64,000 nucleotides of DNA from Roridomyces roridus (GCA_029378245.1 JARKIF010000010.1:1302001-1366000), one strand, 5' to 3'. Counted from the first letter of the stretch, positions 45,440 to 57,224 are shown. Notes: a model not told the origin generated them from the letters alone. Made by a program: numbers and translations.

Positions 45440-46156
45440 TGAGAATTGTTGAACAAGCGAGCGTCTGAACGTCACACGTGTTTAACAGGCACGTTCAACC
45501 GCCGTTGGTTGAACAGCAGCATTTCGACAAAAAGGCCACCAGCACAAATCGAACTGAAGGCCGGATGAACCAAGCGGGGAAAAGGGGCATAGCTTGAAAC
45601 CGCTACACTAGGCGGGAATGGAAAAGTTGGGGAATTAGTCATATTGTACCGTATCTCTAGCACTATGTACTCTTCCTTATCAAATCTTCCTGCAAGTCAG
45701 ACGTCAGAGGTTGATCAGTTGGAAGGTGTTCTGGGGCTCAGACCCAGGTATTGAGTCTGTTCAGTTCTTTCAATAAAGCTGGATTCTGACTCTGTTACAC
45801 GGAAACATCTTTGGCGGTAGAATTGTGTTGAAGCAGAGGAGACAAGATCAGAGCCAGGGTATGTATGGACGCACTTGGGCTAGTACAACGGTTGTATGGC
45901 TTAGTGGTTATCTTGCTAATATAATACCGTCTCTAGTTCGAGTCTTGCCGGTGGTCCCTTTTGGCCCAAACAATGGGCTGTTCAACGGAGATGTTCAACC
46001 CTTCCGTTCAACAGAGTCGGCCCATGGAACCTGTTTAACCACACTGAACAACGGTTAAACTGTTAGATCTGGCCCCTTCCCCTCACGCTCCGGTATGTTC
46101 AACCTCCCTGTTAAACGGTAGTGACGTTGCGACGCGGCATTGTTCAACAATTCTCA
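45440..46156. mobile_element. 717-bp TA-flanked element rich in GTTNAAC motifs
   Basis: The inverted ends TGAGAATTGTTGAACAA are perfect over 17 bp, and TA flanks both sides (45438-45439 and 46157-46158). Inside, near-palindromic GTTNAAC units (GTTCAAC, GTTGAAC, GTTTAAC, GTTAAAC) recur about a dozen times in both orientations, clustered towards both ends. No transposase is encoded. The middle holds a tRNA-like A box/B box pair on the plus strand. It is probably a non-autonomous element whose transposase recognises the repeated motif. Confidence 0.75.
45893..45960 (+). other. tRNA-like Pol III box pair inside the transposon
   Basis: TGGCTTAGTGG matches the Pol III A box exactly, and AGTTCGAGTCT about 30 bp on is a 9/11 match to the B box, as in a tRNA. 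The acceptor, D and T stems do not pair, so this is not a working tRNA. It may be a SINE head or chance. Confidence 0.3.
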
Positions 46157-46601
46157 TATAGATTTATAAGCGGCTGGGAAGCTAGGTCTACACTAGATCG
46201 GAGCAAACGATAATTTCCCAAGCCAGGTTAGCTTTGGCCTGCGAACAAGAAGCGAAAGACGTGTGGAGTCGGGGCGCTTATGGCAGTCAAAATAGTTTGC
46301 TAGACCATTGATTATGAACGTATCGCGGGCCGTCAATAATCAATAATGATTTGGGTGAGAGACCAAGGTGAAGCCGAGGGCGGTGCAGCGTGAGCGTTGA
46401 GAACCACAGGGCGGCGCGTGAATACTGATGAGGAACGGACAGGAAGCGTGTGTAGAAGTGAATAAATTCACATGTGGTCAAAGAAAATGGGACCGTCCAG
46501 CACGAGATCAAGATCATATGTAACGGGACTTCGGAAAGGGTTTCAGCCAGAATCCAGGGTGATATAAAGATGATACGCGTACCAGAAAGAGACCATCATT
46601 C

Positions 46602-47160
46602 CTAATCCTTCTCGTTCTGGCACTCGCCATCTGAATCTTCTTCGTCACCCTTGCGCCTCTCGTACCAATCGTAGCCGCGGTTGAACACGATTGTCGGGAT
46701 GGTGGGGAAGGCCTGTCGCAGCAACTCTTTGGATTCAATTCTCTTGCGCTCTCCCGTGATGAGGACTTTCTCAAGCCGGCATCCGGAACGAGAGATGAAG
46801 GAGGAGAGAGTATCGATCGGCTGATTCCCCAGGAATGGCACAGAGTTGGAGGGTGTGCAGTGCAGGGAGGGTGAACATATGAATCATGTGCCTGGGAAAG
46901 TGGGAAAGGCCCGTGTCGTAGTCCAGGATGAGGGTTTCTAGCCGAAGGAGTTTGATATCGACTTGCCCGACACGGCAGTCTATTAATTTCAACTCGACGA
47001 GATTGACCGCTGTTTGCAGTACGACAGCATAGTCGTCCGTCCTGCTTGAAAGCGTCAGGGAAGTGAGTTGAGACCAGGGGAACCAATCCACGGGGCACCC
47101 CAAGTGGCTCAGCGCAAGTGACTCGAGCCGCGGATAGTGCTGGTGCCTAGACGCGCGCAC
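46602..47160 (-). pseudogene. F-box/LRR relic (LRR half only)
   Basis: The part from CPVDWFPWSQLTSLTLSSRT through LRLETLILDYDTG is the LRR half of the family at 47.5-49.7 kb. The frame then shifts within LQLCA... before PFLGNQPIDTLSSFISRSGC and the tail FPTIPTIVFNRGYDWYERRK. No F-box part is present upstream. It lies head-to-head with the plus-strand copy. Confidence 0.6.
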
Positions 47161-47491
47161 GGTCTGTCGCTCGGGTGGCCTTGGGATACGCGTCGTCCAT
47201 GGTCTATGAGTAGAGATGAGCCATTGGAAGATGTAGAGTATTAGGTGTATGATCTCACCAGATTCAGAGCCGTAAATTTACACTGTCCTCGGTCGATGGT
47301 GGTCAAGAGCAAGTCGTATGATCACATGATTGGTCTCGAAACAATTTGTGAGGCTGTGTTGCCGTCAACACACTGTTCTGCTTCTGCCACTCAAGCCAAA
47401 CTCAAGCTGCCACCAGATCTAGGCCGTGACCGTCCAGGGTGCGTACGCACGCTACTCAATCCAGACCACGTCTTGAATGCCAGCAGTCGCC

Positions 47492-48709
47492 ATGGCGCAT
47501 CTGAAGGCCGACCGCGCTCGCATCGCACAAATAGAGTCGGAGATCGACGCGCTAGAACAGAAGCTGCAGCTCCTCCGCACAGAGAAGAATACAGCCCAGG
47601 GACGACTGGATGCGTACAAATACCCCGTTCTCACTCTTCCGAACGAAATCACCTCCGAGATTTTCGTCCAAGGCCTCCCTCCATACCCTCGCTGCCCACC
47701 GGTGAAGGGGCCCTCATCCCCGACCGCTCTCACCCATGAAATGGAGAGACATCGGGATAGCCACGCCTCAACTCTGGAGGGCGATCTCTCTTCGAGAGAC
47801 GCGAGGTGATGAAAAACTTCGGAGAGAGACGGAAGAGTGAAAATTTGGTTGGATAGGTCGGGAGCCTGTTCTCTCTCGATCCGCATGGACCTGTGGCCAT
47901 TTCGTCATTCAGAAGCTCGCCCCAGGGTTCAGCATGAATGTTACGAAGCGATTCGTTTCCATCGAGAACGCTGGGAATATCTCCAGTTGATCATTCTCGA
48001 ATGTCATCTGCATGTCTTCGACGGGACGCTGCCGTTGCTCAAAAGTCTCTCCTTGCAGCTGGTAGATTGGCCAAGGTTTGAAGGACAGCCGGCTGCGACC
48101 CCTGTCAATTTTCCTCGGCTTGAGGCCGTGTCACTCCTCAATTTTGACAGACCCGTGGATTGGCTACCCTGGTCTCAGCTGACGTCCCTTACGCTTACAA
48201 AAATGACCGAGGACCGGTTCATTCCCGCCCTCCAAAATGCACACCATCTGGTCCACTTGGCATTGGTCTGCTGCCCCAGCTATCCTTCCGGCGCCACACT
48301 CGTTTTGCCTAGGCTTCAAACGCTCCTCATTTACCTGTGCAGCCAGGATTTAACTTTCCGCGCGGTTGTTGCTCCCGAACTTCTATCCCTTCAAATCCCC
48401 GACGCCGTCTTGGGTGACGACCCGATCGCAGCACTGGCATCCTTCATCGCGAGATCGGGATGCCAGTTGCATACACTCTTTATCGCAGGGGTGCGAACCC
48501 AAGTGACTTCCAAGGATGCGTACCGCATCGCGTTTCCTACCATCCCGAAAATCCTGTTCAATAGCGCATATAACTGGTTTCATGACCACAGGAGGGAAGG
48601 GGGCATCGGGGATTCGCCCAAGGAAGATTTGCCCGAAGAGCAGGATTCGAGCGACACAGAGCACTCTGAGGAGGATTCGGGTGAAGATGGCTCTAGCGCT
48701 TCCGAGTGA
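47492..48709 (+). pseudogene. F-box/LRR pseudogene
   Basis: It begins MAHLKADRARIAQIESEIDA with a coiled coil and an F-box (YPVLTLPNEITSEIFVQGLP). Soon after the F-box the frame is lost: the expected WRDIGIATPQLWRAISLRET is in another frame (around 47741-47790), followed by a stop. A third frame then opens at KIWLDRSGACSLSIRMD and stays open to the end with LRR-type repeats and a tail rich in acidic residues (SSDTEHSEEDSGEDG). At least two frame changes make it a pseudogene unless undetected introns rescue it; I found none. Confidence 0.65.
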
Positions 48710-48951
48710 CCGTCGTTGCTACTTCTTGATGTGCATAATAACACTTCCGATTCGGCGTAACGCTCTAGCTCCCACTGGACGGCGAGGGAGAATCTTTCTA
48801 CGAATGATAAATGCCCATATGCCTCTTCATGATCAGGTCCCAGGTCCCTCGGACTCGGCCTTCGAATGATACCACGGGTTTCACACGAGCGGCAATTCGC
48901 CCCGCGACAATATTTCTGCCACTACAGGTTGATCCAAGGTTAGGAGTCGCC

Positions 48952-49693
48952 ATGTCGCATCTGAATCTGAAGGTTGACCGCGCACAAATAGAGGCGGAGA
49001 TCGACGAACTGGAACAGAGGCTGTCCAAGGCTGTCTCCTTACAAATGTCGAATTTGGCAGGACGGCTACCTGCGACCCCTCGACGTGAAGACGTGTCACT
49101 CCTCAATTTTGCTAGACCTGTCGATTGGCTACCCTGGTCTCAGCTGACTTCCCTGAAGCTCACTAAAATGACCGGGGACCAGCTTATTCCTGTCCTGCAA
49201 AATGCACACACTTGAGATTGCTCTGTTGCGACGGTCATCCTTCTGGTGCCGAACTCGTTTTAACTTTTGCCCAGGCTCCAAACTCTCCTCATGTTCATGT
49301 GCGACGAGGATTTCCGGGAAACTTTCCGCGAGCTTGTTGCTCCCGCGCTTCGAACTTCAAATGCCCGACGCCGTCTTGGGCGACGACCCGATCGAAACAC
49401 CCTCATCCTTCATCTCGAGATCGGGATGTCAGCTGCGTATACTGTTCATCGCAGGGCAGCGAACCCACCCGATTACCAAGAAGGCGTGCCGCATCGCGTT
49501 TCCTTCCAACCCGAACATTTCGTTCGTTAGCCTCACATACAATTGGTTTCACAACAGCGAGGATTCGCCCGAAGAAGAGGATTCGAGTGACACTCGGAAG
49601 AGGATTCTGGCGAAGGGGATACAAATTACTCTAGCGCTCTCGAGTGACCGTCTTTGCTATTCCGTACCCGTGCGGGATGTAGGCCCTATCTGA
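48952..49693 (+). pseudogene. F-box/LRR relic with internal deletion
   Basis: It starts MSHLNLKVDRAQIEAEIDEL like its neighbour, but jumps directly from the coiled coil (LEQRLSKAVSLQMS) to the LRR part (VSLLNFARPVDWLPWSQLTS). The F-box is deleted. After LQNAHT several frame changes follow, with recognisable pieces such as PDAVLGDDPIETPSSFISRS and FPSNPNISFVSLTYNWFHN. Tandem with the copy at 47.5 kb. Confidence 0.65.
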
Positions 49694-50714
49694 ATCTTAA
49701 TCTTGATGCGCTCACTAGCTAAATAGTAATTTAGCTCCGACTCGTCCTTGCACCGGTAGGATTCAAATAGTAGGAATCCTTACATAAATTGAGATTGGTT
49801 GCAGAATTCTGGGCGCCGTCGGCTGGGAAAACGTGTGGGGTCCAGGTGCGGCCAGACATTGTTCATGGGAACATCCTAACGTCGAATGGCGCCGTTTATA
49901 GTCGTTTTCGACGGGTTTGACGAGTGCTCCACAAAGAATTGGGTGGAACTGTCAGCTAACTGCTCTTGAGCGCTCTCAAAAAAAATCTTTCACAACTCTC
50001 CAGCAACGCTCGCATGCTTGCTACTGTGGAGCGTGGACCTTATCGACGTCATTTATTTTGCCTGTGAACTTTTTTCCCCGAAACAAGTACTCTACTTACA
50101 TAGAGTTTTGCGGTTTGATATGCTGGTGTGAGTCAATCGCCTGCCCGGAATGGAAATGCCACCTAGCCCCTGCTCAGCTATTGAATCGAGTTTGGAGTGC
50201 ATTAAGTGTTCGCCGTCAACAGAAGCATTCAAGCGGCGCCCAAGCAGCGCCCAAGCAACGCCTGGTTTAGGGATTCGAACCAAAATCGAACCCACGCCAA
50301 CGGATCATGCCGTTTTTTATAACGTGACCAGGCGATGCTCCCACGGTTGAGCGAAATGAGTTCTTATCAAGGTCTTCCCCCGGGCTCACTCGGAGGGTTC
50401 TATGTAATTGATACCACGACTCGTTTCTCACACTTGCCCCATGCCCGGCAGCGATACTGGTGATCTTGTAACTTGGACCGCCAAAGGCTGCATTCAACGA
50501 ACATCCGATATTTCAAGTATGTGAAGCTTTAAGCTTCAAGACTTGTCACTGTACCTTCAGCAGTGGAAACAGCCAAGTACTCACAACTTGTACATAAGTT
50601 ACTTCAACTTACTTGAGTCCACCTACCCAGACCTACCCACGGCTCAGACACCTACGTCATGTAGCGCCGCCGTGGGCCTCGGGTGGCGCTCCTGCTTCTG
50701 AGAATCTCGTCGAT
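49694..50714. other. Intergenic region
   Basis: No gene seen. A short GCGCCCAAGCAGC-type tandem lies near 50236-50262, and a GGGTTCGA/TCGAATCCC inverted repeat on the minus strand near 50270-50295. The latter resembles a B box but no tRNA can be folded. Confidence 0.35.
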
Positions 50715-50869
50715 AAGCAAGTTTCCTTCATTCATAAGCTGCTTTAAATCTCATGAAGACGTACGTGGGTCACGTTTAGTTGTTCACTCGCTTACTCATC
50801 CAGATTCAACCCAGTATAAAAGAGACCCGCGCTACCTGGCTGAACCCAACACCAAAGCTACACATTCAA
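50715..50869 (+). promoter_or_regulatory. Promoter of GFA gene 3 (duplicate of 12020-12176)
   Basis: Nearly identical to the promoter of GFA gene 1, including ACGTGGGTCACGTTTAGTTG and the AGTATAAAAGAG TATA box, here about 55 bp before the ATG. Confidence 0.6.
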
Positions 50870-51448
50870 ATGGCCGCTACTTCCGATAAATCCAAGCCGT
50901 ACTTCCCATTGGCCGGTATCGCCAAGGACGGCTGGTCCAACGACGACGAGGCGACTGCTACATGCTTCTGCGGCACCGTCCAGCTCAAATTCGTGAGTCT
51001 TTCTTGCGGCGATACTCATTTGACACGCTCACCGACGTGATTCCAAACTTAGCCAACCCACGGCCCGGGCCTCGTCGACATCTTCCTCTGCAACTGTGCC
51101 GACTGCCACAAGATCACCGCGTCGATGTTCGCCTCCAACTTTGTCGTCAAAGACACCCACCTTACGCACATCCGCGGCAAAGAGAACCTCACCACGTACA
51201 GCCAATCCCACACCATCCAGTCGGGGAACGTCATGACCAATTCGTTCTGCAAGACGTGTGGGACGCTCATGTATCGTGTTGGGCTGGGGTTCCCGGGAAT
51301 GAGCATATTGAGATTGGGTACGGTGGATGACTTTACCTTGATGGAGACCAAGTTGAGGCCGAGGGTGGAGCAATTCAGTAAGGAGAGGGCTGCGTGGTTG
51401 TGTGGGAAGGAAGGGGTGGAGCAAGCGGAGGGGAACTATTATGTTTGA
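50870..51448 (+). CDS. GFA-fold (CENP-V/GFA domain) enzyme, copy 3
   Basis: Two exons (50870-50992 and 51053-51448) joined over a 60-nt GTGAGT...TTAG intron give 172 residues. The sequence is close to copy 1: same start MAATSDKSKPYFPLAGIAKD, same CFCG and FCKTCGTLMY motifs. The middle zinc motif reads CNCADCHK instead of CNCTDCRK. The promoter and part of the 3' flank are also duplicated, so copies 1 and 3 are a recent dispersed duplication over 39 kb. The C terminus is shorter (NYYV). Substrate is unknown. Confidence 0.85.
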
Positions 51449-51854
51449 TGTAAAGAGACAGTTAGCGTCATTCAAGTTATCAGACGTGAGAAACCCACTT
51501 CCTGGTCTTCAAATCTTGACCATTGCCAAATCTCCCCGAACTCGACATACGACGAGTAAGGACATCACTCGGTCACGATTGAATATATAGATTCGCTAAT
51601 ACATCGGGATCCGGTTCCTCTATCATAACATGTACCGATAATGAGAGGATATCATCTACTAACTGGGCCAGCCCAGGTCGAATATTAGGTGAGATGTGGG
51701 GGACCCAAGTTCTAATAAGAAGAGTGATCACGATATCGAGTGCCTTTCGAAGTTGAAGTCGGGAGCGAGAGTCCGTAGATTTGTCGAGGGAGCCACACTA
51801 TTACGATTCTGGTGAACATCCAGGGAAAGCGATGGATTCAGACCACGTACAACA

Positions 51855-53161
51855 TCACCAGTGTCCACTTGCAGGCGTCTGGGCGAGCATCTCAATCATC
51901 GACGGTCGTGTCTGCGGTTCCAACTGCCAACATCTTTGCAGAAGGTGTCTCAACGCCTCCGACACATGCAAACCAGAATAATCGGGAAGTTTCGGTCGGT
52001 GGCGCTCCAGATCTTCGACTCGCAGAAAAGGCGAGTTCGGACGGTCTTTGAGTTCTTCTTCGGCAAGAATCTGCTTATGCGTTCATCACGAGGTATATAC
52101 AACGGATGGGGCGCACCTCCAACGCCAGCAGCGCGAAAGAATACGCATCAGAGCCCGTCGTCGTTCGAGACGGCTCAGTCCAAGCTTGACCATGAACCAC
52201 GGTGAAAAGTTCAGGTGCCATATACGCCAAGGTCCCAACGGTTATGGTCGTAAACCCTCGGCAGTCCATGATCCTGGAGATTCCAAAATCGCAAATGCAC
52301 GGATTACTCCTCTTGTCAATGACGATGTTCTCCTGAAATAGTAAGCGTGAAAAAACGACGTTCATGTTGAAAGACAATCGTAGGCAAACCGGTTTAATAT
52401 CCCCGTGAATGATCTCTCGACTGTGCAGGAAAGAGAGCCCGGCTGCCACACCGTGCACCTGTTGAATCTATTCAGTAAAATATGTGCATGCAACCCTTGT
52501 CTACAATTACCAGCACATTCCGGTTCGCTCCCGGATGATCCGAAAGATATTCCCGAATCTGGCCAAACTTGCAGAATGGAGAGACCAGGGCCTGTATTTC
52601 CGATGCCTCGATGTCGTGTAGGCCGAAAAATGGAAGAATATTCGGATGCCGGATCGTTTTCCAGAGACCCTCCTCACGATGCAGTTTCTACAAACGATTT
52701 CTTCAACCCAGGTACCATGAGCATGCAACTCACTTGATACCTTGAGAACCCGGCCCAGTTCATTTCTTTTGGACGTTCGGAGGAGCTTGATTGCGACCTG
52801 CGTGTTCGAGATGAGACCCGACATTTTGAGCAAGAAATTCGGAACTTACTAATAGTTCCCTCCCCGCAACTTGAAAGCTGGCCCGATATACGTTACAGCT
52901 CCCTCCGGAGGAGATCGAATACCGGTCAAGGACAACTATACGATCCGGAGGCCGGGTTAAAGAGAGGACGGGATCCTGTTCAGAGAATAAGATGACAAAG
53001 AAGGGACTGAGGTGGGCGCAGAGACGAACGCCGAAACATATTTCCTGCGGGTCAACGTGTGCGTTAGATGGTGGAACTATCGCTGGTGTCGCTGACACGG
53101 AAGGTAATTCTGAAATCGGTGTTGGAATTCCGTAGGCGAAACGGCACGTGTATGAGCTCAT
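51855..53161 (-). CDS. Protein kinase-like protein K1 (active-type motifs)
   Basis: The kinase parts appear in order over several exons: a glycine-loop-like SSGGSCNVYRASF, the VAIKLL lysine strand, the catalytic loop EIIHGDIKP, a CDFGIS metal-binding motif, GTLAYMAPE, the DAYSFALLALE helix and the C-lobe RCWQLEPQTRPSMIEML, ending at the TGA at 51857-51855. The catalytic loop has HG in place of HR but keeps the Asp and Lys. The exon plan resembles that of K2 on the other strand. Two start points are possible: 53161 or an ATG at 53547 behind a TATAAAG box. Substrates are unknown; soluble Ser/Thr or Tyr-kinase-like. Confidence 0.65.
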
Positions 53162-53547
53162 GTCGGAACGTGGCTCGGGGTCGTGGGGATGGCAAAACAA
53201 TGCGCTGCTTGGTCGTACTGTGATCCCTTCCGGGGCGGGGATGACGGAGGAGGAGTACGAATGCGCCCCAGATTTCGACCCGCAGTTGCGGAAAACCTGA
53301 TCAAGGTTTAGAGTACAAGCACCATGAGCGAAGACTAGACCGGACTTACCCCAGGGAGGATGAAATCTTCGTCATCGTTGCCGTGGCCCTGCTCAATGGG
53401 TTATCACAAGACCCGCTGTAGGGTGCAAATGGACACGGATATCTACCTCTGGAGTTACAATTGTCTGTCGCCGACTTCAGGTTCTTCTTTCTTTTCCGCC
53501 GCAAGCGATAGGAAACGCACCTCATAATCGTGGGTTCTTGGCTCCAT

Positions 53548-54498
53548 TGGTGCGGGGTAGAGAGAATGAATCGGACTTTATAGTCGCAGGCACAGGCAGC
53601 GTTGTGCGCGGTTCGCAATCTGCAGATCTGGTGTTCTGGCGACATTGGCATGTTAGTTATGAATGTCGCCCAAGTGCAACGAGGCTGGTGGCATGGTTCT
53701 CGTAGGTCATGATGAACCGCCGCAGCAGGGCTGTTCAACAGCCATCGTCACTCCTTCCGACGTTTTGGGAGGTGCTCTGGAATGACAGGATTGCTCAAGG
53801 GAGGGATTCGGGACATGACTCGCAAGGAAGAGAGAAAACGTAGGGTTTGATCGGATGCTGTGCCACATCGGCCGCCCGATTGTCATCCACTCGGACCACT
53901 CCTCCGAGCAACCTCCGGGTCCATACTTAATACCCTTCATAAACCCGAAAGATAGAATCCTGGTCGACTCTGCGTCGCCGGTCAAAGTTTCTCAAAAGCA
54001 GGGACCCGTTTCCTGATCGACATCTCGCCACGAGGATACCATGATGCATGCTGTGTCTCATAAGTAGCCTCTTCGTTCGCTGCCTACGTGTTCCCTCAGG
54101 GCACCTCAGTCCTGTCAAGTCTCCGTCTCGGTGGGCAGTCCTACGCAAAAGCAGAATTTCGCTGACCAGTGCTATTCCAGCTTTCCTGCCTTCCTCGATG
54201 CCCGGCCTTTGCGATTCGACATCCTGGCCGAGAGACCGCCCCGGGTGCCACAAGGTGTGTTGAGTCAACGTGAATCCCCAATTCGTGACGAATGAGAGCT
54301 TTTCAGGTGGAAGCAGAAACATCTCCGCTTGTATATGAGAGATCCCTCTGCCAGTCGGATTCTCTGTCCGAAGAAGACATCGTTCTGGAGGTCGGTTTTA
54401 TTTACGCGTGCAATCGGGTTGCTGACCTCAGTAGGTTTTCGGCCCAGGAAGGACACATAAAAGCACCGTAGACATCATTTCGCCACGTCCCATCCGAT
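53548..54498. other. Spacer between the divergent kinases
   Basis: About 0.95 kb that may contain 5' exons of one or both kinases. Short open pieces exist (for example VEAETSPLVYERSLCQSDSL near 54310 on the plus strand), but I could not join them with confidence. Confidence 0.3.
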
Positions 54499-55915
54499 AT
54501 GTTCCAACCCTGCTGGGACCGCACACCCAGGTGTATGAGGTACGGCTGCCCCGCAGTTTCTCACATCAAACGGATTTATCTATCCAACAGACTGAACCTG
54601 TGTGTTATTCTTCGATATTCCCTGCTTCGGTAGTTCACAGTAAGCCAGGAGACGGCTCGTCTTTCTGTGACTCTCAGACCATCAGTTTGTCGATTGAAAT
54701 TCGTTCAAAGTTCTGGACTGATACTTGCGCAGGAGAGCGAGAGCTCCAGTGGGGAGGAAACATTTTTCGGGGTCTGGGAACTCTATAATTTACACCCTCA
54801 CCGCATCTGATTGTTCCCAGAGTGCTTTTCTCCCCGACGACGGAAGTTTTTCTTCTTCGATCACGCAGTTCGATCGATTTCCACTGCTTGGAGGGGATAT
54901 AGCAAACCTGTACCGCGGCAGCATCAATCATATAGAAGGGCAGAAAATACAGGTTCGACCAATGCTCTATCATTCCGTTCTCGATTGAGGGATAACTTCA
55001 GGTCGCCATCAAGCTGCTCCGACTCATCGAAGATGATCCAGTTGAGCCCGGCCGCGTCAGAAAGGTGATCGTCCGTCTTTTCGTATGGACTTTGAACGTT
55101 GAACGTTAACGCTCATCGACTTGCACCCTAGCGTTTGGAACGGGAGGCTCGTGTATGGGGCCAGATGAAACACCCAAACCTGCATCCATTCATCGGCATC
55201 TACGATATCGGGGCACCCTTTCCTGCTCTCCTCTCACCGTTCTGCAAATTTGGGAACATTCAAAATTACCTGGAGAAATATCCATTGGCGAACAGAAACA
55301 TGCTTGTAATTGCATGCCAGATATTTCGACGTGAGCAACATCTGACTCGGGTCCCTCAGGTGCAAGGTGTGGCATCTGGATTGAAACACCTACATGAACA
55401 TGGTATCGTTCATGGCGCGCTCAAACCGGTTCGTCCTGCGCCACATTCTTCTGTGTTGACTTGCATATGCATATGTTCGCTAGCAAAACATCTTGATCGA
55501 CAAACGAGGTGTCGCCTGCATTTCCGACTTTGGTGTTTCGACCATCATCAATCCGAACGGGTTCACTCTCGAAAATTGCGCCTACATCGCACCTGAACTT
55601 GTAGTGGATCCATTTGGGCCCCGCAGAACCACGGGCTCTGATGTTTACGCTTTCGCATGCCTTGTCTTCGAGGTAAGTAGGCGCTTTGCACGGTACGCAG
55701 CCGAGGCTTACCTCGAGCAGATCTCGACGGCCTTTGAAACTCCACGAGCAGTCAAAGACAAACTCGGGGGATTCATGTCCTTCATCGCACACCACGACGC
55801 TGAGATCATCACCTGGGCCATGCGTTCCGTTCTCGTGCTCTGTTGGGATCCGGAGCCTCGCCAGCGTCCAACGATGGCCGCGATTTTGACGACACCGGCG
55901 TTTGAAGCGATCTGA
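54499..55915 (+). CDS. Pseudokinase-like protein K2 (catalytic Asp lost)
   Basis: Exons carry a LGGDIANLYRGS loop, then QVAIKLLRLIEDD, RLEREARVWGQMKHPNLHP, LLSPFCKFGNIQNYLEKYP, the catalytic loop IVHGALKP, QNILIDKRGVACISDFGVST, YIAPEL, TTGSDVYAFACLVFE and the C-lobe LCWDPEPRQRPTMAAIL, ending at the TGA at 55913-55915. The DFG motif and VAIK lysine remain, but the catalytic-loop Asp is Ala (codon GCG), so phosphotransfer is unlikely. Introns fall at the same places as in K1. The start is uncertain: 54499 (MFQPCWDRTPR) is a candidate. It may act as a scaffold or decoy of K1. Confidence 0.6.
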
Positions 55916-55979
55916 TTCTATGATTTTTTTTGTCTCCTCTTCATGTATGTAGTCCTATGCACATTTCATGTCCAACAAG

Positions 55980-57224
55980 TTACACAAACGTCCTGAGATG
56001 CTCCGTCAACGCCAACAGCGCCAAGCTCTGCCCATACGGCATACTCGTCAACTTGATCTGCTTGTAGCCCTCCAGATCATCGAACACGGGCGTCCCAAAG
56101 GACACCTGCCTAAGCTCCCCCTCGGGCGAGATATTGTCCAGCACGCCCTGGATAGCCTTGCGCGCAGCGCCCACATAGCGCTCCTCCCGCGGTACAAGGC
56201 GCAGGCGAAGCGCCTTCATCATCCCGTACGCAAAGCCGGCGGTGGCAGACGCCTCGAGGTACGATGTGGGGTCGTCGAGAAGCGTGTGCCAGAGGCCGGT
56301 AGTGGGATCCTGGCACGCGACGAGAGCGTCGATTTGGCGGGTGAGGCTCGAGACGAGGAACATGCTTAGGGCGTCGGTGGGCGGTAGGCCGAGCAGTTCG
56401 ACAAAGTCGGGGATGGCGGCGGTGACCCAGCAATTTCCACGTCCCCAGAGGGCGTTGGCAAAGTGGTGGTTGCCGTCGAACGTCCAACCGTGGAACCACA
56501 GTCCGGTTTTCGGATCTTGGAGGTATTTGATACTGACGACGCTTTGAGAAAGGCTAAGAAGAAGTGAAGAATAAAACGGACTGGAGCATAAACTGCCGTT
56601 TGGCTTCCTCAATGTAGTGTGGTCGGTTGAGAACGAGGCCGATCTTGGTGAGCGGGAGGACGGTCATCATGAGCGTGTCGTCCCAGAGCTGCTGGTAATT
56701 CGGCATCGAGTACGTGATATGTTGGAATCCGCCTTCTTCCGTTCGGGGAAGATCGTGCATGACCCATTCCGCCCACGAGTCGAGATGCACGAGGTAATTC
56801 GCGGCTTTCATCTCGTGGAGGTAGGCGGCCGTCAAAAGGGGAGACATGGTGTTAATGTTCTAACGTCCACGTTCAGATCTATTTCGATTTCACTCTGAGT
56901 ACCTGCCTTGGTTGTCCCGACGGCAAAGCGATCGCGGAACCAAGCCAGAGCAATCTGCAAGGCATCCATGTCGCCCGTTATCTCGTGGAGCTTCAGCAAG
57001 CCGTACAAGCCTGGATAGCGGGTCAGATTAAGAAGCGGCCCCAAAAAAGACTCACCTATACCGTGGGTCCACTCCCAATCGTTCCAGCCCTTGGTGTCGA
57101 TTATCCGGCCATCTTCGAGCTCGAGTAGAAATTCGCCGGTTTCGTCCTTGATATTGACGAGACAGTTGATGAGGTTCTTTATATGCTTGAGCGTGGCAGA
57201 ACGATTCCCCGCGATATTGCTCAT
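55980..57224 (-). CDS. GH105 unsaturated rhamnogalacturonyl hydrolase-like enzyme
   Basis: Four exons (57224-57056, 57010-56907, 56859-56582 and 56532-55980) give 367 residues. Family features: NIKDETGEFLLELEDGRIID, KGWNDWEWTHGIGLYGLLK, the catalytic-region QQLWDDTLMMTVLPL, LWFHGWTFDGNHHFANALW, GRGNCWVTAAIPDFVELL, SYLEASATAGFAYGM and a final ALLALTEHLR. GH105 enzymes release unsaturated rhamnogalacturonan/galacturonan disaccharide units after lyase action, so this fits pectin catabolism. There is no signal peptide, so it is cytosolic, acting on imported sugars. Intron 2 joins in frame only with a GC donor (AAG|GCAGGT), giving TTK|NINTMSP. It is divergent from the MFS transporter with 230 bp between starts. 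Confidence 0.85.

Noticed and set aside
45370..45440. GGTTCAAATC motif as a tRNA T arm
   Set aside because: No cloverleaf forms, even after removing the adjacent transposon.
50260..50350. Possible tRNA with GGTTCGAATCC on the minus strand
   Set aside because: No acceptor or D stem pairs and no A box at the right distance; the motif is part of a short inverted repeat.
53346..54322. Long minus-strand frames between the kinases as separate genes
   Set aside because: Composition is poor and the pieces may be 5' exons or UTR of K1; no independent support.
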